A DNA stretch of 22,381 nucleotides from JBCDBW01 sp039182965 (GTDB lineage: Bacteria; Verrucomicrobiota; Verrucomicrobiia; Verrucomicrobiales; DEV007), in contig JBCDBW010000076.1 of NCBI GenBank assembly GCA_039182965.1, positions 1 to 22,381 on the forward strand. Reading direction: 5' to 3'. Positions 8,666-15,363 of this stretch are shown here, one piece after another. Within the stretch, counting starts at the first letter, position 1. Each line of letters begins with the position of its first letter. The position numbers were made by a program, and so were the translations under genes. The notes under the pieces were generated by a model, which worked only from the letters and a program-made list of their open reading frames with translations, did no database searches and was not told the DNA's origin.

Positions 8666-8695
8666 ATCGTAAGCGTATCATGATAGTGAAACGAT
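8666..8695. repeat. 30-base interrupted palindrome, operator-like
   Basis: ATCGT (8666-8670), TATCATGATA (8676-8685) and ACGAT (8691-8695) are symmetric about one centre, with two unpaired five-base spacers. It lies about 110 bases upstream of the TRAP -35 box, so a regulator site is possible. Confidence 0.35.
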
Positions 8696-8725
8696 GATTG
8701 TTGAGCGTTTGTTCATTGAGAAAAG

Positions 8726-8752
8726 GAATACTTGATGGCAACGGAAGTATTC
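8726..8752. repeat. 8-base perfect inverted repeat
   Basis: GAATACTT (8726-8733) and AAGTATTC (8745-8752) flank an 11-base loop, and AAAAG occurs on both sides. No T-run follows on either strand, so it is not an obvious terminator. Function unknown. Confidence 0.35.
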
Positions 8753-9018
8753 AAAAGAACCTGGAGCCACCAGCGTCTCGCCATCGCCAAGTCGCCTTCG
8801 GCGTCCGCCTGTGCCAGCTCTCTTTGAGGCAATTAACCCGCCCTCCAAAAGCGTCACTTTCCCTGCTCTTTTCCGGACTTCATAAGGTCTGCCGCAGTAC
8901 CCCAACTACCTTTAACATCATGACGGCCATTCGTCTGTTCTTCCCCGTTGAATCCAATCCCGCCACTGGTCCCACCCGGCTACGGCTCAGTCTGAATAAG
9001 TAATAAATAATGCGGTGA

Positions 9019-9095
9019 TGGTCGGGGTGACTGGATTCGAACCAGCGGCCTCCGGCTCCCAAAGCCGGCGCTCTACCAAGCTAAGCTACACCCCG
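9019..9095 (-). tRNA. tRNA-Pro (anticodon UGG)
   Basis: Read on the - strand, the acceptor stem CGGGGTG (9095-9089) pairs with CACCCCG (9029-9023), followed by discriminator A and an encoded CCA (9021-9019). The D stem GCTT/GAGC, anticodon stem CCGGC/GCCGG with loop TTTGGGA (anticodon TGG), a five-base variable loop and the T arm GCTGG-TTCGAAT-CCAGT are all intact. This isoacceptor reads CCA and, with wobble modification, other proline codons. Confidence 0.97.
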
Positions 9096-9531
9096 TCTCC
9101 ATCCTCGAACGCCGCCACCCTCCCTGAATTCAACACTCCTTGCAAGCGAGATTTCCCGAGCCAAACAGCCCCGTTCGACCCAAGACGCCAAAAAATACCT
9201 TACATATCCGTAACAAATACCAAAAAAATTCACCTTGCCCACGACGACGACAAGATGATACTTTAAAAGCTCGCTGGAATTTTTACGAGTTTCAGCCCTT
9301 ATAGACTTTGAAGATTTTCCCAGACAGCTCAAAAGAACCCGCTTTCTCTCTCTTGGCGCTACCATGATCCCTCCTTGCGCTATCTAGTTCTACTCGCTGC
9401 TCTCTATGGCAGATCTTCTTCTTCGTCCTTCGATCTCTCTGACCCCTAGCTTTTCGCTCCCCGGGATCCGTGCGCCTCACGCCCTCTCGCGAGAGCCAAA
9501 AAAACCAACCCACAACTAAAGGAGTAAACCC
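9096..9531. other. Divergent region between tRNA-Pro and infC
   Basis: It should hold the promoter of the tRNA (- strand) and the promoter and leader of infC (+ strand). I see no gene. An A+T-rich patch lies at about 9190-9310, with TATAGA near 9301 as a weak + strand -10 candidate. A perfect 12-base palindrome CTCTCGCGAGAG (9484-9495) sits 24 bases before the infC ribosome site and could form a small hairpin in the leader RNA. Confidence 0.4.
9520..9524 (+). promoter_or_regulatory. Strong ribosome binding site of infC
   Basis: AGGAG, preceded by further A residues, ends seven bases before the ATA at 9532. An in-frame TAA stop at 9517-9519 lies immediately upstream. No ATG, GTG or TTG occurs in frame until 9646, which is far inside the IF3 N-domain. 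This site is the main evidence for the ATA start. Confidence 0.85.
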
Positions 9532-10263
9532 ATACCAAAACCAAAAAAACGCAGATACCAGAAACGCGAATTTGTTAGGATTAACGATCGCATCCGCGCC
9601 CCGCGCGTCCGCGTCATTCTCGGAGGCGGAAGCGATAATCTCGGCGTGATGCAAACGCGCGACGCCGTCGCAAAAGCCAAGAGCCTAGGACTCGATCTCG
9701 TCGAAGTCGCCTCCAAAGCCGACCCTCCCGTCTGTCGCATCGTCGACTACGGAAAGTTCAAATACGAACAGTCCAAGAAAAAGAAAGAGGGTGCCCACAA
9801 AAGGCAAAAGCTCAAGGAAATCAAATTTCGCGTTCGTATCGAAGAACACGACTACCACGTAAAACTCGCACACGCAGAGGAATTCCTCGACCACGGAGAC
9901 AAACTCCGTATCCAACTCCAGTTCCGTGGACGTGAAAACGCCCACCGCGAACTCGGCTTCGACCTCATGGAACGCGTGAAGGGTGATCTCAAAACCATGG
10001 CTCACGTTGACCTCGAACCAAGACTTACGGGAAGAAACATCACCATGATGATGTCTCCGCTCCCCGAAAACCAGCGAAAGCCCAAGTTCTACCAACGCAA
10101 GACCGCGGAAGAACGCGCTGAAGAAGGTGAAGTCAGTGCCGCAGAAGCCGCAGAAGCCGCAGACGCCGCCGCCATCGACGCCGAAGACGCCGCCGAAGAA
10201 GAATCCGCTGATACCAACGTCGAATCGGCAGCTAAAGAACGCCCTGAAAAAGCAAAAGCCTGA
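9532..10263 (+). CDS. infC: Translation initiation factor IF-3, probable ATA start
   Basis: IF-3 binds the 30S subunit, keeps it from joining 50S and proofreads the initiator tRNA-start codon pairing. From the ATA at 9532 the product has 243 residues. The N-domain begins FVRINDRIRAPRVRVI (14-29), then LGVMQTRDAVAKAK (37-50), LDLVEV (54-59) and PPVCRIVDYGKFKYEQ (65-80). A Lys-rich linker follows, then the C-domain KEIKFRVRIEEHDYHVKLAH (95-114), GDKLRIQLQFRGRE (122-135) and LTGRNITMMMSP (165-176). The first conventional start (GTG 9646) would delete the family-defining RINDRIRAP segment. Residues from about 190 form an acidic, Ala-rich tail beyond the usual length of about 180. The stop TGA overlaps the next ATG by one base. 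The rpmI-rplT genes that commonly follow infC are absent here. Confidence 0.92.
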   Translation: MPKPKKRRYQKREFVRINDRIRAPRVRVILGGGSDNLGVMQTRDAVAKAKSLGLDLVEVASKADPPVCRIVDYGKFKYEQSKKKKEGAHKRQKLKEIKFRVRIEEHDYHVKLAHAEEFLDHGDKLRIQLQFRGRENAHRELGFDLMERVKGDLKTMAHVDLEPRLTGRNITMMMSPLPENQRKPKFYQRKTAEERAEEGEVSAAEAAEAADAAAIDAEDAAEEESADTNVESAAKERPEKAKA

Positions 10264-10976
10264 TGGGCAATCAAACGGTGCCGAGCCGGCTCCTCCTCTT
10301 CGACATAGACGGCACCCTCCTCGATACAGGTGGCGCCGGTCGCGCTGCAATTCTCAAGGCTTTCAGCGATACCTTCAATATCGCTCCCGATCGCTTACCT
10401 TCCATCGATCTCCACGGCGCCACAGATGCAGGCGTCGCGAAACAACTCTTCGGTGCCTGCCAGATCAATCGCACTCCTCAGAATGTTGCCGCCTTCTTCG
10501 ATACTTATCTCAGCGAACTCACCCACCACCTCGAACACATCCACACCGACGGTTCGCTCCTCGCTGGCGTCGATGACCTGCTTGACATCATCCGTAACCA
10601 AACACCTCATACCTGCGCCCTCCTTACCGGCAACATTGAACGCGCCGCCTTCATCAAACTCGCCCATTACGGGATCGATCATCACTTCGAAACGGGCGCA
10701 TTCGGAAACGATCACCACGACCGCAATCAACTCGGACCCATCGCAAGAAAACGCGCCAACGACCATCACAGCCTCGACTTCAGTTTCGAGAATACGGTCA
10801 TCATCGGCGATACCCCAAAAGACATTCTCTGCGCCCGAGCCTGCAACGCCCAAGTCATCGCCGTCGCCACTGGCGCCTTCTCCGTCGACGAACTTTCAGC
10901 CCACAACCCCGATCACGTCTTCGAATCGCTGTCACAAACAGACGATATCCTTCATGCGATCAGTCAAAGTCTCTAG
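10263..10976 (+). CDS. HAD-family hydrolase, phosphoglycolate phosphatase-like
   Basis: A 237-residue cytoplasmic phosphatase of the haloacid dehalogenase superfamily with a helical cap inserted after motif I. Motif I is LLLFDIDGTLLDT (10-22) with D14 and D16, motif II is ALLTGN (119-124) with T122, and motif IV is VIIGDTPKDI (179-188) with D183 and D187; a lysine near 163 may serve as motif III. Substrate unknown; phosphoglycolate or another small phosphomonoester is typical. The ATG shares its A with the infC stop (TGATG), so the two genes are translationally coupled. The intergenic space to the convergent ispA is only 27 bases, with no terminator seen. Confidence 0.9.
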   Translation: MGNQTVPSRLLLFDIDGTLLDTGGAGRAAILKAFSDTFNIAPDRLPSIDLHGATDAGVAKQLFGACQINRTPQNVAAFFDTYLSELTHHLEHIHTDGSLLAGVDDLLDIIRNQTPHTCALLTGNIERAAFIKLAHYGIDHHFETGAFGNDHHDRNQLGPIARKRANDHHSLDFSFENTVIIGDTPKDILCARACNAQVIAVATGAFSVDELSAHNPDHVFESLSQTDDILHAISQSL

Positions 10977-11003
10977 GCCCTGCGCCCATCCAAAGCCAAA
11001 CGC

Positions 11004-11885
11004 TCAATACTCGCGATCCAACAAATAGTGCGCAATCTCCGCCAAACGCGCCCCCCGCTTCCCAAACGGACGCAACACAGCATCCGCTCGCTTCGTCAAT
11101 CGCGCCGCTTCCTTGCGCGCCCCCTCCAATCCATAAATGGCAGGGTATGTCGCCTTTTCCACCGCCGCGTCCTTCCCAGCACTCTTCCCCAAAACTTCAG
11201 ACGTCTGCGTGACATCCAAGATGTCGTCGATCACCTGAAACGCTAAACCAAGCGCATACGCAAAGTCTCCCAGCGCTTCCAATCGCCTCATCGTCGCCCC
11301 CGCACTCATGCCTCCCAAGCGCGCACTCGCCACAATCAAGGCCGCCGTCTTGTTCTCATGAATTTTCCTCAACGCCGCCCGATTCAACCCGCCCCCCTCC
11401 CCTTCCATATCCAAAACCTGTCCGGCTATCAGTCGCCGACTTCCCGCCGCAAACGCTAACTCCGAGACCATCTCCGCCGTCGTATACCGCTTCGAAGCTT
11501 TCGACGACGACGCGATCTCAAACGCGAGCGTCAACAAAGCATCTCCCGCCAATACCGCTACCGCCTCCCCAAAAGCCTTGTGATTCGACGGTTTCCCTCG
11601 CCGAAAGTCATCGTCGTCCATACAAGGCAAATCATCGTGAATCAAAGAATACGTGTGGATACACTCCACTGCACACGCCAAGGGCATTGCATCTGCCCGT
11701 TCCCCCCCACACGCTTCCGCCGCGGCCAAACACAAAATAGGCCGCATCCGCTTACCCCCGGCAAAAACACTATACCGCATCGCTCGATGCAACGTCGACG
11801 GCGAAACACTCGCCTTCGGCAATACCGCCCGCAAGGCCGTATCCACGTCCCGACGCCCAACCTCTAAATATGCATCAAGTTTCAA
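11004..11885 (-). CDS. ispA: Polyprenyl (farnesyl/geranylgeranyl) diphosphate synthase, TTG start
   Basis: Short-chain trans-prenyltransferase that condenses isopentenyl diphosphate with allylic diphosphates to make the precursor of undecaprenyl phosphate, quinone side chains and other isoprenoids. Of 293 residues, FAGGKRMRP (41-49) is the substrate-binding region. The first aspartate-rich motif is HDDLPCMDDDDFRRG (83-97), with the DDxxxxD spacing typical of bacterial farnesyl diphosphate synthases. The second is QVIDDILD (217-224). GKSAGKDAAVEKATYP is the usual conserved tail block. The start codon is TTG at 11885, with AAGG about eight bases upstream; the first ATG in frame lies past residue 30 and would remove conserved sequence. 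It follows asd by 65 bases on the same strand and is probably cotranscribed. Confidence 0.93.
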   Translation of the reverse strand: MKLDAYLEVGRRDVDTALRAVLPKASVSPSTLHRAMRYSVFAGGKRMRPILCLAAAEACGGERADAMPLACAVECIHTYSLIHDDLPCMDDDDFRRGKPSNHKAFGEAVAVLAGDALLTLAFEIASSSKASKRYTTAEMVSELAFAAGSRRLIAGQVLDMEGEGGGLNRAALRKIHENKTAALIVASARLGGMSAGATMRRLEALGDFAYALGLAFQVIDDILDVTQTSEVLGKSAGKDAAVEKATYPAIYGLEGARKEAARLTKRADAVLRPFGKRGARLAEIAHYLLDREY

Positions 11886-11950
11886 ATCAGCCTTACTTCC
11901 CCTCCAACCAATCCTTCCGCCAACGCATCATCCCCATCCCACAAAAAACC

Positions 11951-12961
11951 TCAATCCAACAAAACTTCCCCGATCTGCACGGCATTCAAGGCCGCCCCCT
12001 TTCGCACTTGGTCGCCCACTACCCAAAACGTGAGCGCATTCTCCAAGACAATATCCTCGCGAATTCGCCCCACCAGACAGTCATCCTCGTAAGTCGTATC
12101 CAATGGCGTGGGGAATCTTCCCTCTCCAGGATCATCCACTAATCGAACCCCCGGAGCAGCCTCGATCGCCGCTCGCGCCGCCGCCACGTCAGGCTTGTCG
12201 TTAAACTGCGCCGTCACCGCTACCGAGTGCGAACGATAGACGGGAACACGCACACAGGTCACCGACGCCTTCAGCTCCGGCACATGTAGAATCTTTCGCC
12301 CCTCGTTCTCCATCTTCATCTCTTCCTTGGTATACCCGTTCTCCAAAAAAACATCCACCTGCGGAATCACGTTGAACGCAATCTGGTGGGGATAAACACT
12401 CCGCTCCGGCAATACCTCCCCCTTCGCCAGCGCTTCCACTTGCTCCTCCAATTCAACAATCCCACCCGCTCCACTGCCGGACACCGCTTGGTAACTAGAC
12501 GCGATTACGTTGCGCACTCCCCCAAACACTTCGTGTAAAGGATGCAGCCCCATCAACGTGACAATCGTCGTGCAGTTCGGATTCGCAATCATCCCTTCGT
12601 GTCCTTTCGCATCCTCGCCGTTCACTTCCGGCACGACCAATGGCACCCTCGCATCCATCCGAAATGCGGAGGAGTTGTCAATCACCACCGCTCCCGCCTC
12701 GACCGCCGCCGGCGCAAAATCCTTCGCCCGCCCCGAACCCGCACTAAACAATGCCATGTCCACCCCTGAAAACGCCTCCGGAGTGAGCTCCTTCACCACC
12801 ACGTCCTCACCCCGAAAGCTCAAAACCTTCCCCACCGATCGTGCCGACGCCAATAATGTCAATTCTCCCACCGGAAAATCACGCTCCTCAAGACATGCTA
12901 ACATCTCCGTCCCCACAGCTCCCGTCGCCCCCGCTACCGCCACATGTTTGCTGTCACTCAT
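11951..12961 (-). CDS. asd: Aspartate-semialdehyde dehydrogenase
   Basis: Cytoplasmic NADPH-dependent enzyme reducing aspartyl phosphate to aspartate semialdehyde, the branch point to diaminopimelate/lysine, threonine and methionine. The 336 residues match the family. The N-terminal Rossmann motif is VAVAGATGAVGTEML (7-21). SAGSGRAKDFAP (73-84) and VVIDNSSAFRMD (92-103) follow. The catalytic Cys is C130 in IANPNCTTI (125-133), with SYQAVSGSGAGG (156-167) and the catalytic His H245 in RVPVYRSHS (238-246). It is divergent from the L,D-transpeptidase, which acts on diaminopimelate in the wall, and upstream of ispA. There is a GAGAAA-like ribosome site. Confidence 0.97.
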   Translation of the reverse strand: MSDSKHVAVAGATGAVGTEMLACLEERDFPVGELTLLASARSVGKVLSFRGEDVVVKELTPEAFSGVDMALFSAGSGRAKDFAPAAVEAGAVVIDNSSAFRMDARVPLVVPEVNGEDAKGHEGMIANPNCTTIVTLMGLHPLHEVFGGVRNVIASSYQAVSGSGAGGIVELEEQVEALAKGEVLPERSVYPHQIAFNVIPQVDVFLENGYTKEEMKMENEGRKILHVPELKASVTCVRVPVYRSHSVAVTAQFNDKPDVAAARAAIEAAPGVRLVDDPGEGRFPTPLDTTYEDDCLVGRIREDIVLENALTFWVVGDQVRKGAALNAVQIGEVLLD

Positions 12962-13034
12962 ACCATTTCTCGCTTATACTTACTTTGATCCCGTCCTGAA
13001 AACGGGCCCCCAACCCTACCCACGCTTCTAAGGA

Positions 13035-13547
13035 ATGCAATCCCACGGTCCCCGAATCGAAGTCTCCGTTGCCCAGCAAACGCTCCGTGTCCTCGATCCC
13101 GATAACCATCTACTCGCCGAATACCCCGTCTCCACCTCCAAGTTCGGGCTCGGCACCGAAGTAGGTAGCTTCAAAACACCAACCGGACAATTCGCCGTCG
13201 CCAACAAGATCGGTGGCAATGAACCCACCAATACAATTTTCCAAGGACGGAAACCCGTCGGCCGCCTCACCCCCAAAGGACCCGAATTCACCGCCCCCGA
13301 GCGCGAACTCGCCGACGACGAAGACCTCCCCAATACCGACGATCTCGTGGTAAGTCGCATCCTCTGGCTGCAGGGAACCGAAATCCACAACGCAAACACC
13401 CACGAACGATACATCTACATCCACGGCACAAATCAAGAAAACCTCATCGGCACTCCCGCCTCCCATGGCTGCGTGCGCATGCGCAATTCCGATGTTGCAA
13501 ACCTCTACGACCAAATCCACGCCGGCACCCCCGTCACCATCGCGTAA
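13035..13547 (+). CDS. L,D-transpeptidase (YkuD domain)
   Basis: A 170-residue protein that is almost entirely one YkuD domain. It would form 3-3 crosslinks in peptidoglycan or attach wall proteins through a catalytic Cys. IEVSVAQQTLRVLD (8-21) is the usual domain start, GSFKTPTGQFAVANKIG (44-60) the next block, and IYIHGTNQENLIGTPASHGC (127-146) carries H130, H144 and nucleophile C146, with R148 after it. No signal peptide or lipobox is present with this start, although such enzymes normally work outside the membrane. An in-frame TAA at 13029-13031 excludes a longer form with a usual start. AAGGA touches the ATG directly, with no spacer, so it is unlikely to act as a normal ribosome site. 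It is divergent from asd across 73 bases. Confidence 0.92.
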   Translation: MQSHGPRIEVSVAQQTLRVLDPDNHLLAEYPVSTSKFGLGTEVGSFKTPTGQFAVANKIGGNEPTNTIFQGRKPVGRLTPKGPEFTAPERELADDEDLPNTDDLVVSRILWLQGTEIHNANTHERYIYIHGTNQENLIGTPASHGCVRMRNSDVANLYDQIHAGTPVTIA

Positions 13548-13591
13548 AATCCGCCAATCAAATCACCACCTCGCGAAGCCCCCAAAATAGT

Positions 13592-13620
13592 TTGCATATG
13601 TTAACTAATAAACCTACCCT
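13592..13620 (+). promoter_or_regulatory. Candidate promoter of the small lipoprotein
   Basis: TTGCAT (13592-13597) and TACCCT (13615-13620) are separated by 17 bases. The start of transcription would be near 13627, about 40 bases before the ATG. The -10 match is weak. Confidence 0.35.
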
Positions 13621-13666
13621 TGACCCCGTTGCTCCACGCAATCAATCCTAGAAAAAACAAAACAAT

Positions 13667-13801
13667 ATGAAAGTGACTCAAATTCTGACTCTGACCGTCA
13701 TCGCCGCGAGCCTCGCTTGCTTCGCCTCCTGCAAAAAATCACCGCCACCTGCACCGCCGGCCTACGACACTACCCCGGGTTACGTTGCGCCTAGCAAGTA
13801 A
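13667..13801 (+). CDS. Small lipoprotein, 44 residues
   Basis: A tiny secreted protein: MKVTQ, then a hydrophobic stretch ILTLTVIAASLACF, then A-S-C with C22 as the likely acylated cysteine (C18 is a less likely alternative), followed by KKSPPPAPPAYDTTPGYVAP and SK. The mature part would be about 23 residues, rich in Pro. Such short Cys-Lys-Pro lipoproteins are often anchors or entericidin-like products, but I cannot name a family. The upstream region is A-rich (GAAAAAACAAAACAAT) without a Shine-Dalgarno site. It has its own candidate promoter and a strong terminator just after it, which supports it being a real single-gene transcript. Confidence 0.75.
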   Translation: MKVTQILTLTVIAASLACFASCKKSPPPAPPAYDTTPGYVAPSK

Positions 13802-13816
13802 CCCAATTCGACTACT

Positions 13817-14425
13817 TCAGTCTTTCTCAGAGCCGCGCCGTGTCTTCCCACCGGCGCGGCTTTTTTTCGATACACTCACAAACGCATTTCCCTTCGCTAG
13901 AAAACGCCATCGCAAATCCTTCGCCTTCGAAATTCCCACCCGCCGATCCCGCTCGATCTCGACCGCCGCCCTACCCTCAACAAAACACGCCCGGCTGTCC
14001 GCCACCAATGAGCGACCATGATCTCCCCGCTCAATCCCCATGGCAATCACTAGCTTCCCCGGGCCTGAACACAGATCACCCATGCGCTCCCGCCCCCGAC
14101 GGCGTTTCATCACCTCAATCCCTTCAAGCGGTTCAAGCGCCCGAACTAGAATAATCCCATCCCTGCCTTCGCCACCCTTCACCGAAACGTTAGCCAACCA
14201 ATACATACCGTAATTCAAATACACATACGCCGTCCCCGCTTCGTATTCCTCCATGAACACTCGTGCACTCGGCCGAAAAGACATGTGCGCTGCCTCATCA
14301 CCCTCCGCCGCATATGCCTCCGTCTCCACTACCATTCCCCGACAGTCGCCCCATACCAATTCCGTTCCCACCAAACCCGCCGCCACCTCCAAAACATCCC
14401 GCTCAAAAAACTCCCGCCCTAACAT
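13817..14425 (-). CDS. 3-methyladenine DNA glycosylase (AAG/MPG family)
   Basis: Base-excision repair enzyme that removes alkylated purines. The 202 residues fit the family. VVETEAYAAEGDEAAHMS (32-49) contains, by alignment with human AAG from memory, the catalytic Glu E36, Y38 and H47. AYVYLNYGMYWLANVS (66-81) carries the intercalating-Tyr region and the base-pocket N79. RALEPLEGIEVM (95-106) and LCSGPGKL (118-125) follow. The last residues (KKSRAGGKTRRGSEKD) are basic and are encoded by the complement of the neighbouring lipoprotein terminator. The gene is 43 bases after the Nif3 gene on the same strand, so probably in one transcript with it. Only a weak GAG site precedes the ATG at 14425. 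Confidence 0.93.
   Translation of the reverse strand: MLGREFFERDVLEVAAGLVGTELVWGDCRGMVVETEAYAAEGDEAAHMSFRPSARVFMEEYEAGTAYVYLNYGMYWLANVSVKGGEGRDGIILVRALEPLEGIEVMKRRRGRERMGDLCSGPGKLVIAMGIERGDHGRSLVADSRACFVEGRAAVEIERDRRVGISKAKDLRWRFLAKGNAFVSVSKKSRAGGKTRRGSEKD
13831..13867 (+). terminator. Rho-independent terminator after the small lipoprotein
   Basis: A perfect 10-pair G+C-rich stem (13831-13840 with 13852-13861) with an 11-base loop is followed by a run of T to 13867. On the - strand no T-run follows the hairpin, so it acts in the + direction only. It lies wholly inside the 3' end of the opposing glycosylase gene. Confidence 0.93.
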
Positions 14426-14468
14426 CAGCTCAACTCAAAATCAAAAACCGGCACACTCCAATGCCTCT

Positions 14469-15230
14469 TCACAAGCCCGTCGGGTGATCCACGAATTCCC
14501 AAGGCACTCTCTCCCGCTCCGCAAGATGCGCCGCCAAGGCCTTCACCCCAAAGGTCTCCGTCGCATAATGCCCGCCGTAAAAGAGATTCACTCCTAATTC
14601 CTCCGCCGCCGTGTAACTCCAGTGCGGCCCTTCGCCCGTCACCAACGTGTCCACCCCCTCCGCCGCAGCCTGCATTACTTCACCACCCGCTCCCCCGGTG
14701 ACCACCCCCACCCTTCGCACCACCTCCGGTCCACCCGGGCACAAATGCACGTTCGCACCACCCACAGCATCACTCAGACGCTCCTCTAGATCCTCTCGCC
14801 CCATCTCAACCTCGCCCCGCAATCCCAGAAAAATCCCCTTCCATTCCAAAAACGGCGATGGATCCCAAATCCCCATCCGATCGCACAACACCGCGTTGTT
14901 GCCCACCTCCGCATGAATATCCAACGGTAAATGCGAACTGTATATCGCCATCCCACCGTCCAGAGCCGCTTTCACACGTTCATACACCGCCCCCTCAATC
15001 CGCTGCACGCCAGACCAGAACATGCCATGATGCACAATCAAAAAATCAATCCCTCGATCCACCGCCTCAAGCACGACCGGCAGACAGGCGTCTACCGCAG
15101 CCCCCACCTTCTGCACTGTCCCGTTGCCATTCGCTAACTGCATTCCATTGTGCGCGTTCGGATAATCCGGAACCGCTTCCACCTGCAAATAGTCCCCCAA
15201 ATACGCCACCAACTCATCTGTCGTCGCCAT
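14469..15230 (-). CDS. Nif3-like dinuclear metal centre protein
   Basis: A 253-residue member of the Nif3/YbgI (DUF34) family, a widely conserved hexameric toroidal protein with a two-metal site and no settled general function; GTP cyclohydrolase I type 2 annotations in databases refer to this family. Visible are NAHNGMQLAN (25-34), FLIVHHGMFW (63-72) with metal-binding H67 and H68, IYSSHLPLDIH (96-106) with H100 and D104, and, near the C-terminus, LVTGEGPHWSY and GGHYATETFGV, which supply the remaining His and Glu ligands. The protein lacks the long insertion found in some members. It is divergent from ychF across 133 bases and precedes the DNA glycosylase. Confidence 0.92.
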   Translation of the reverse strand: MATTDELVAYLGDYLQVEAVPDYPNAHNGMQLANGNGTVQKVGAAVDACLPVVLEAVDRGIDFLIVHHGMFWSGVQRIEGAVYERVKAALDGGMAIYSSHLPLDIHAEVGNNAVLCDRMGIWDPSPFLEWKGIFLGLRGEVEMGREDLEERLSDAVGGANVHLCPGGPEVVRRVGVVTGGAGGEVMQAAAEGVDTLVTGEGPHWSYTAAEELGVNLFYGGHYATETFGVKALAAHLAERERVPWEFVDHPTGL

Positions 15231-15363
15231 CCCCTAATCCTCTCACCCTCTCCCACTGCTCGGCAACGGCTATTTTCCATTGCATTTCCCAGTGCCTCCC
15301 CCACCTTCTACCTCTTAACACTTTCATTCCCACTCGACCCTCGCACCACACGCGCTTCCTCTC

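Larger units (their letters stand above)
8489..9018. other. 530-base intergenic region with dyad elements
   Basis: Apart from the TRAP promoter I see no gene. There is an interrupted palindrome at 8666-8695 (ATCGT, five bases, TATCATGATA, five bases, ACGAT) and a perfect eight-base inverted repeat at 8726-8752. The stretch from about 8760 to 9000 is G+C-rich and broken by stops in most frames. It could be a decayed gene, but I recognise no family in any frame. Confidence 0.4.

Noticed and set aside
8698..9003. 101-residue + strand frame in the long gap
   Set aside because: Starts at TTG without a ribosome site, no hydrophobic or domain pattern, and no neighbour it would fit; treated as chance.
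8880..9062. 60-residue - strand frame starting GAGGRWFESSHPDH
   Set aside because: Its first part is simply the tRNA-Pro gene read as protein, a known source of false genes.
9685..10350. 221-residue open frame on the - strand opposite infC, rich in Phe, Val and Glu
   Set aside because: It is the antisense of infC and the start of the HAD gene; low-complexity composition and no family features.
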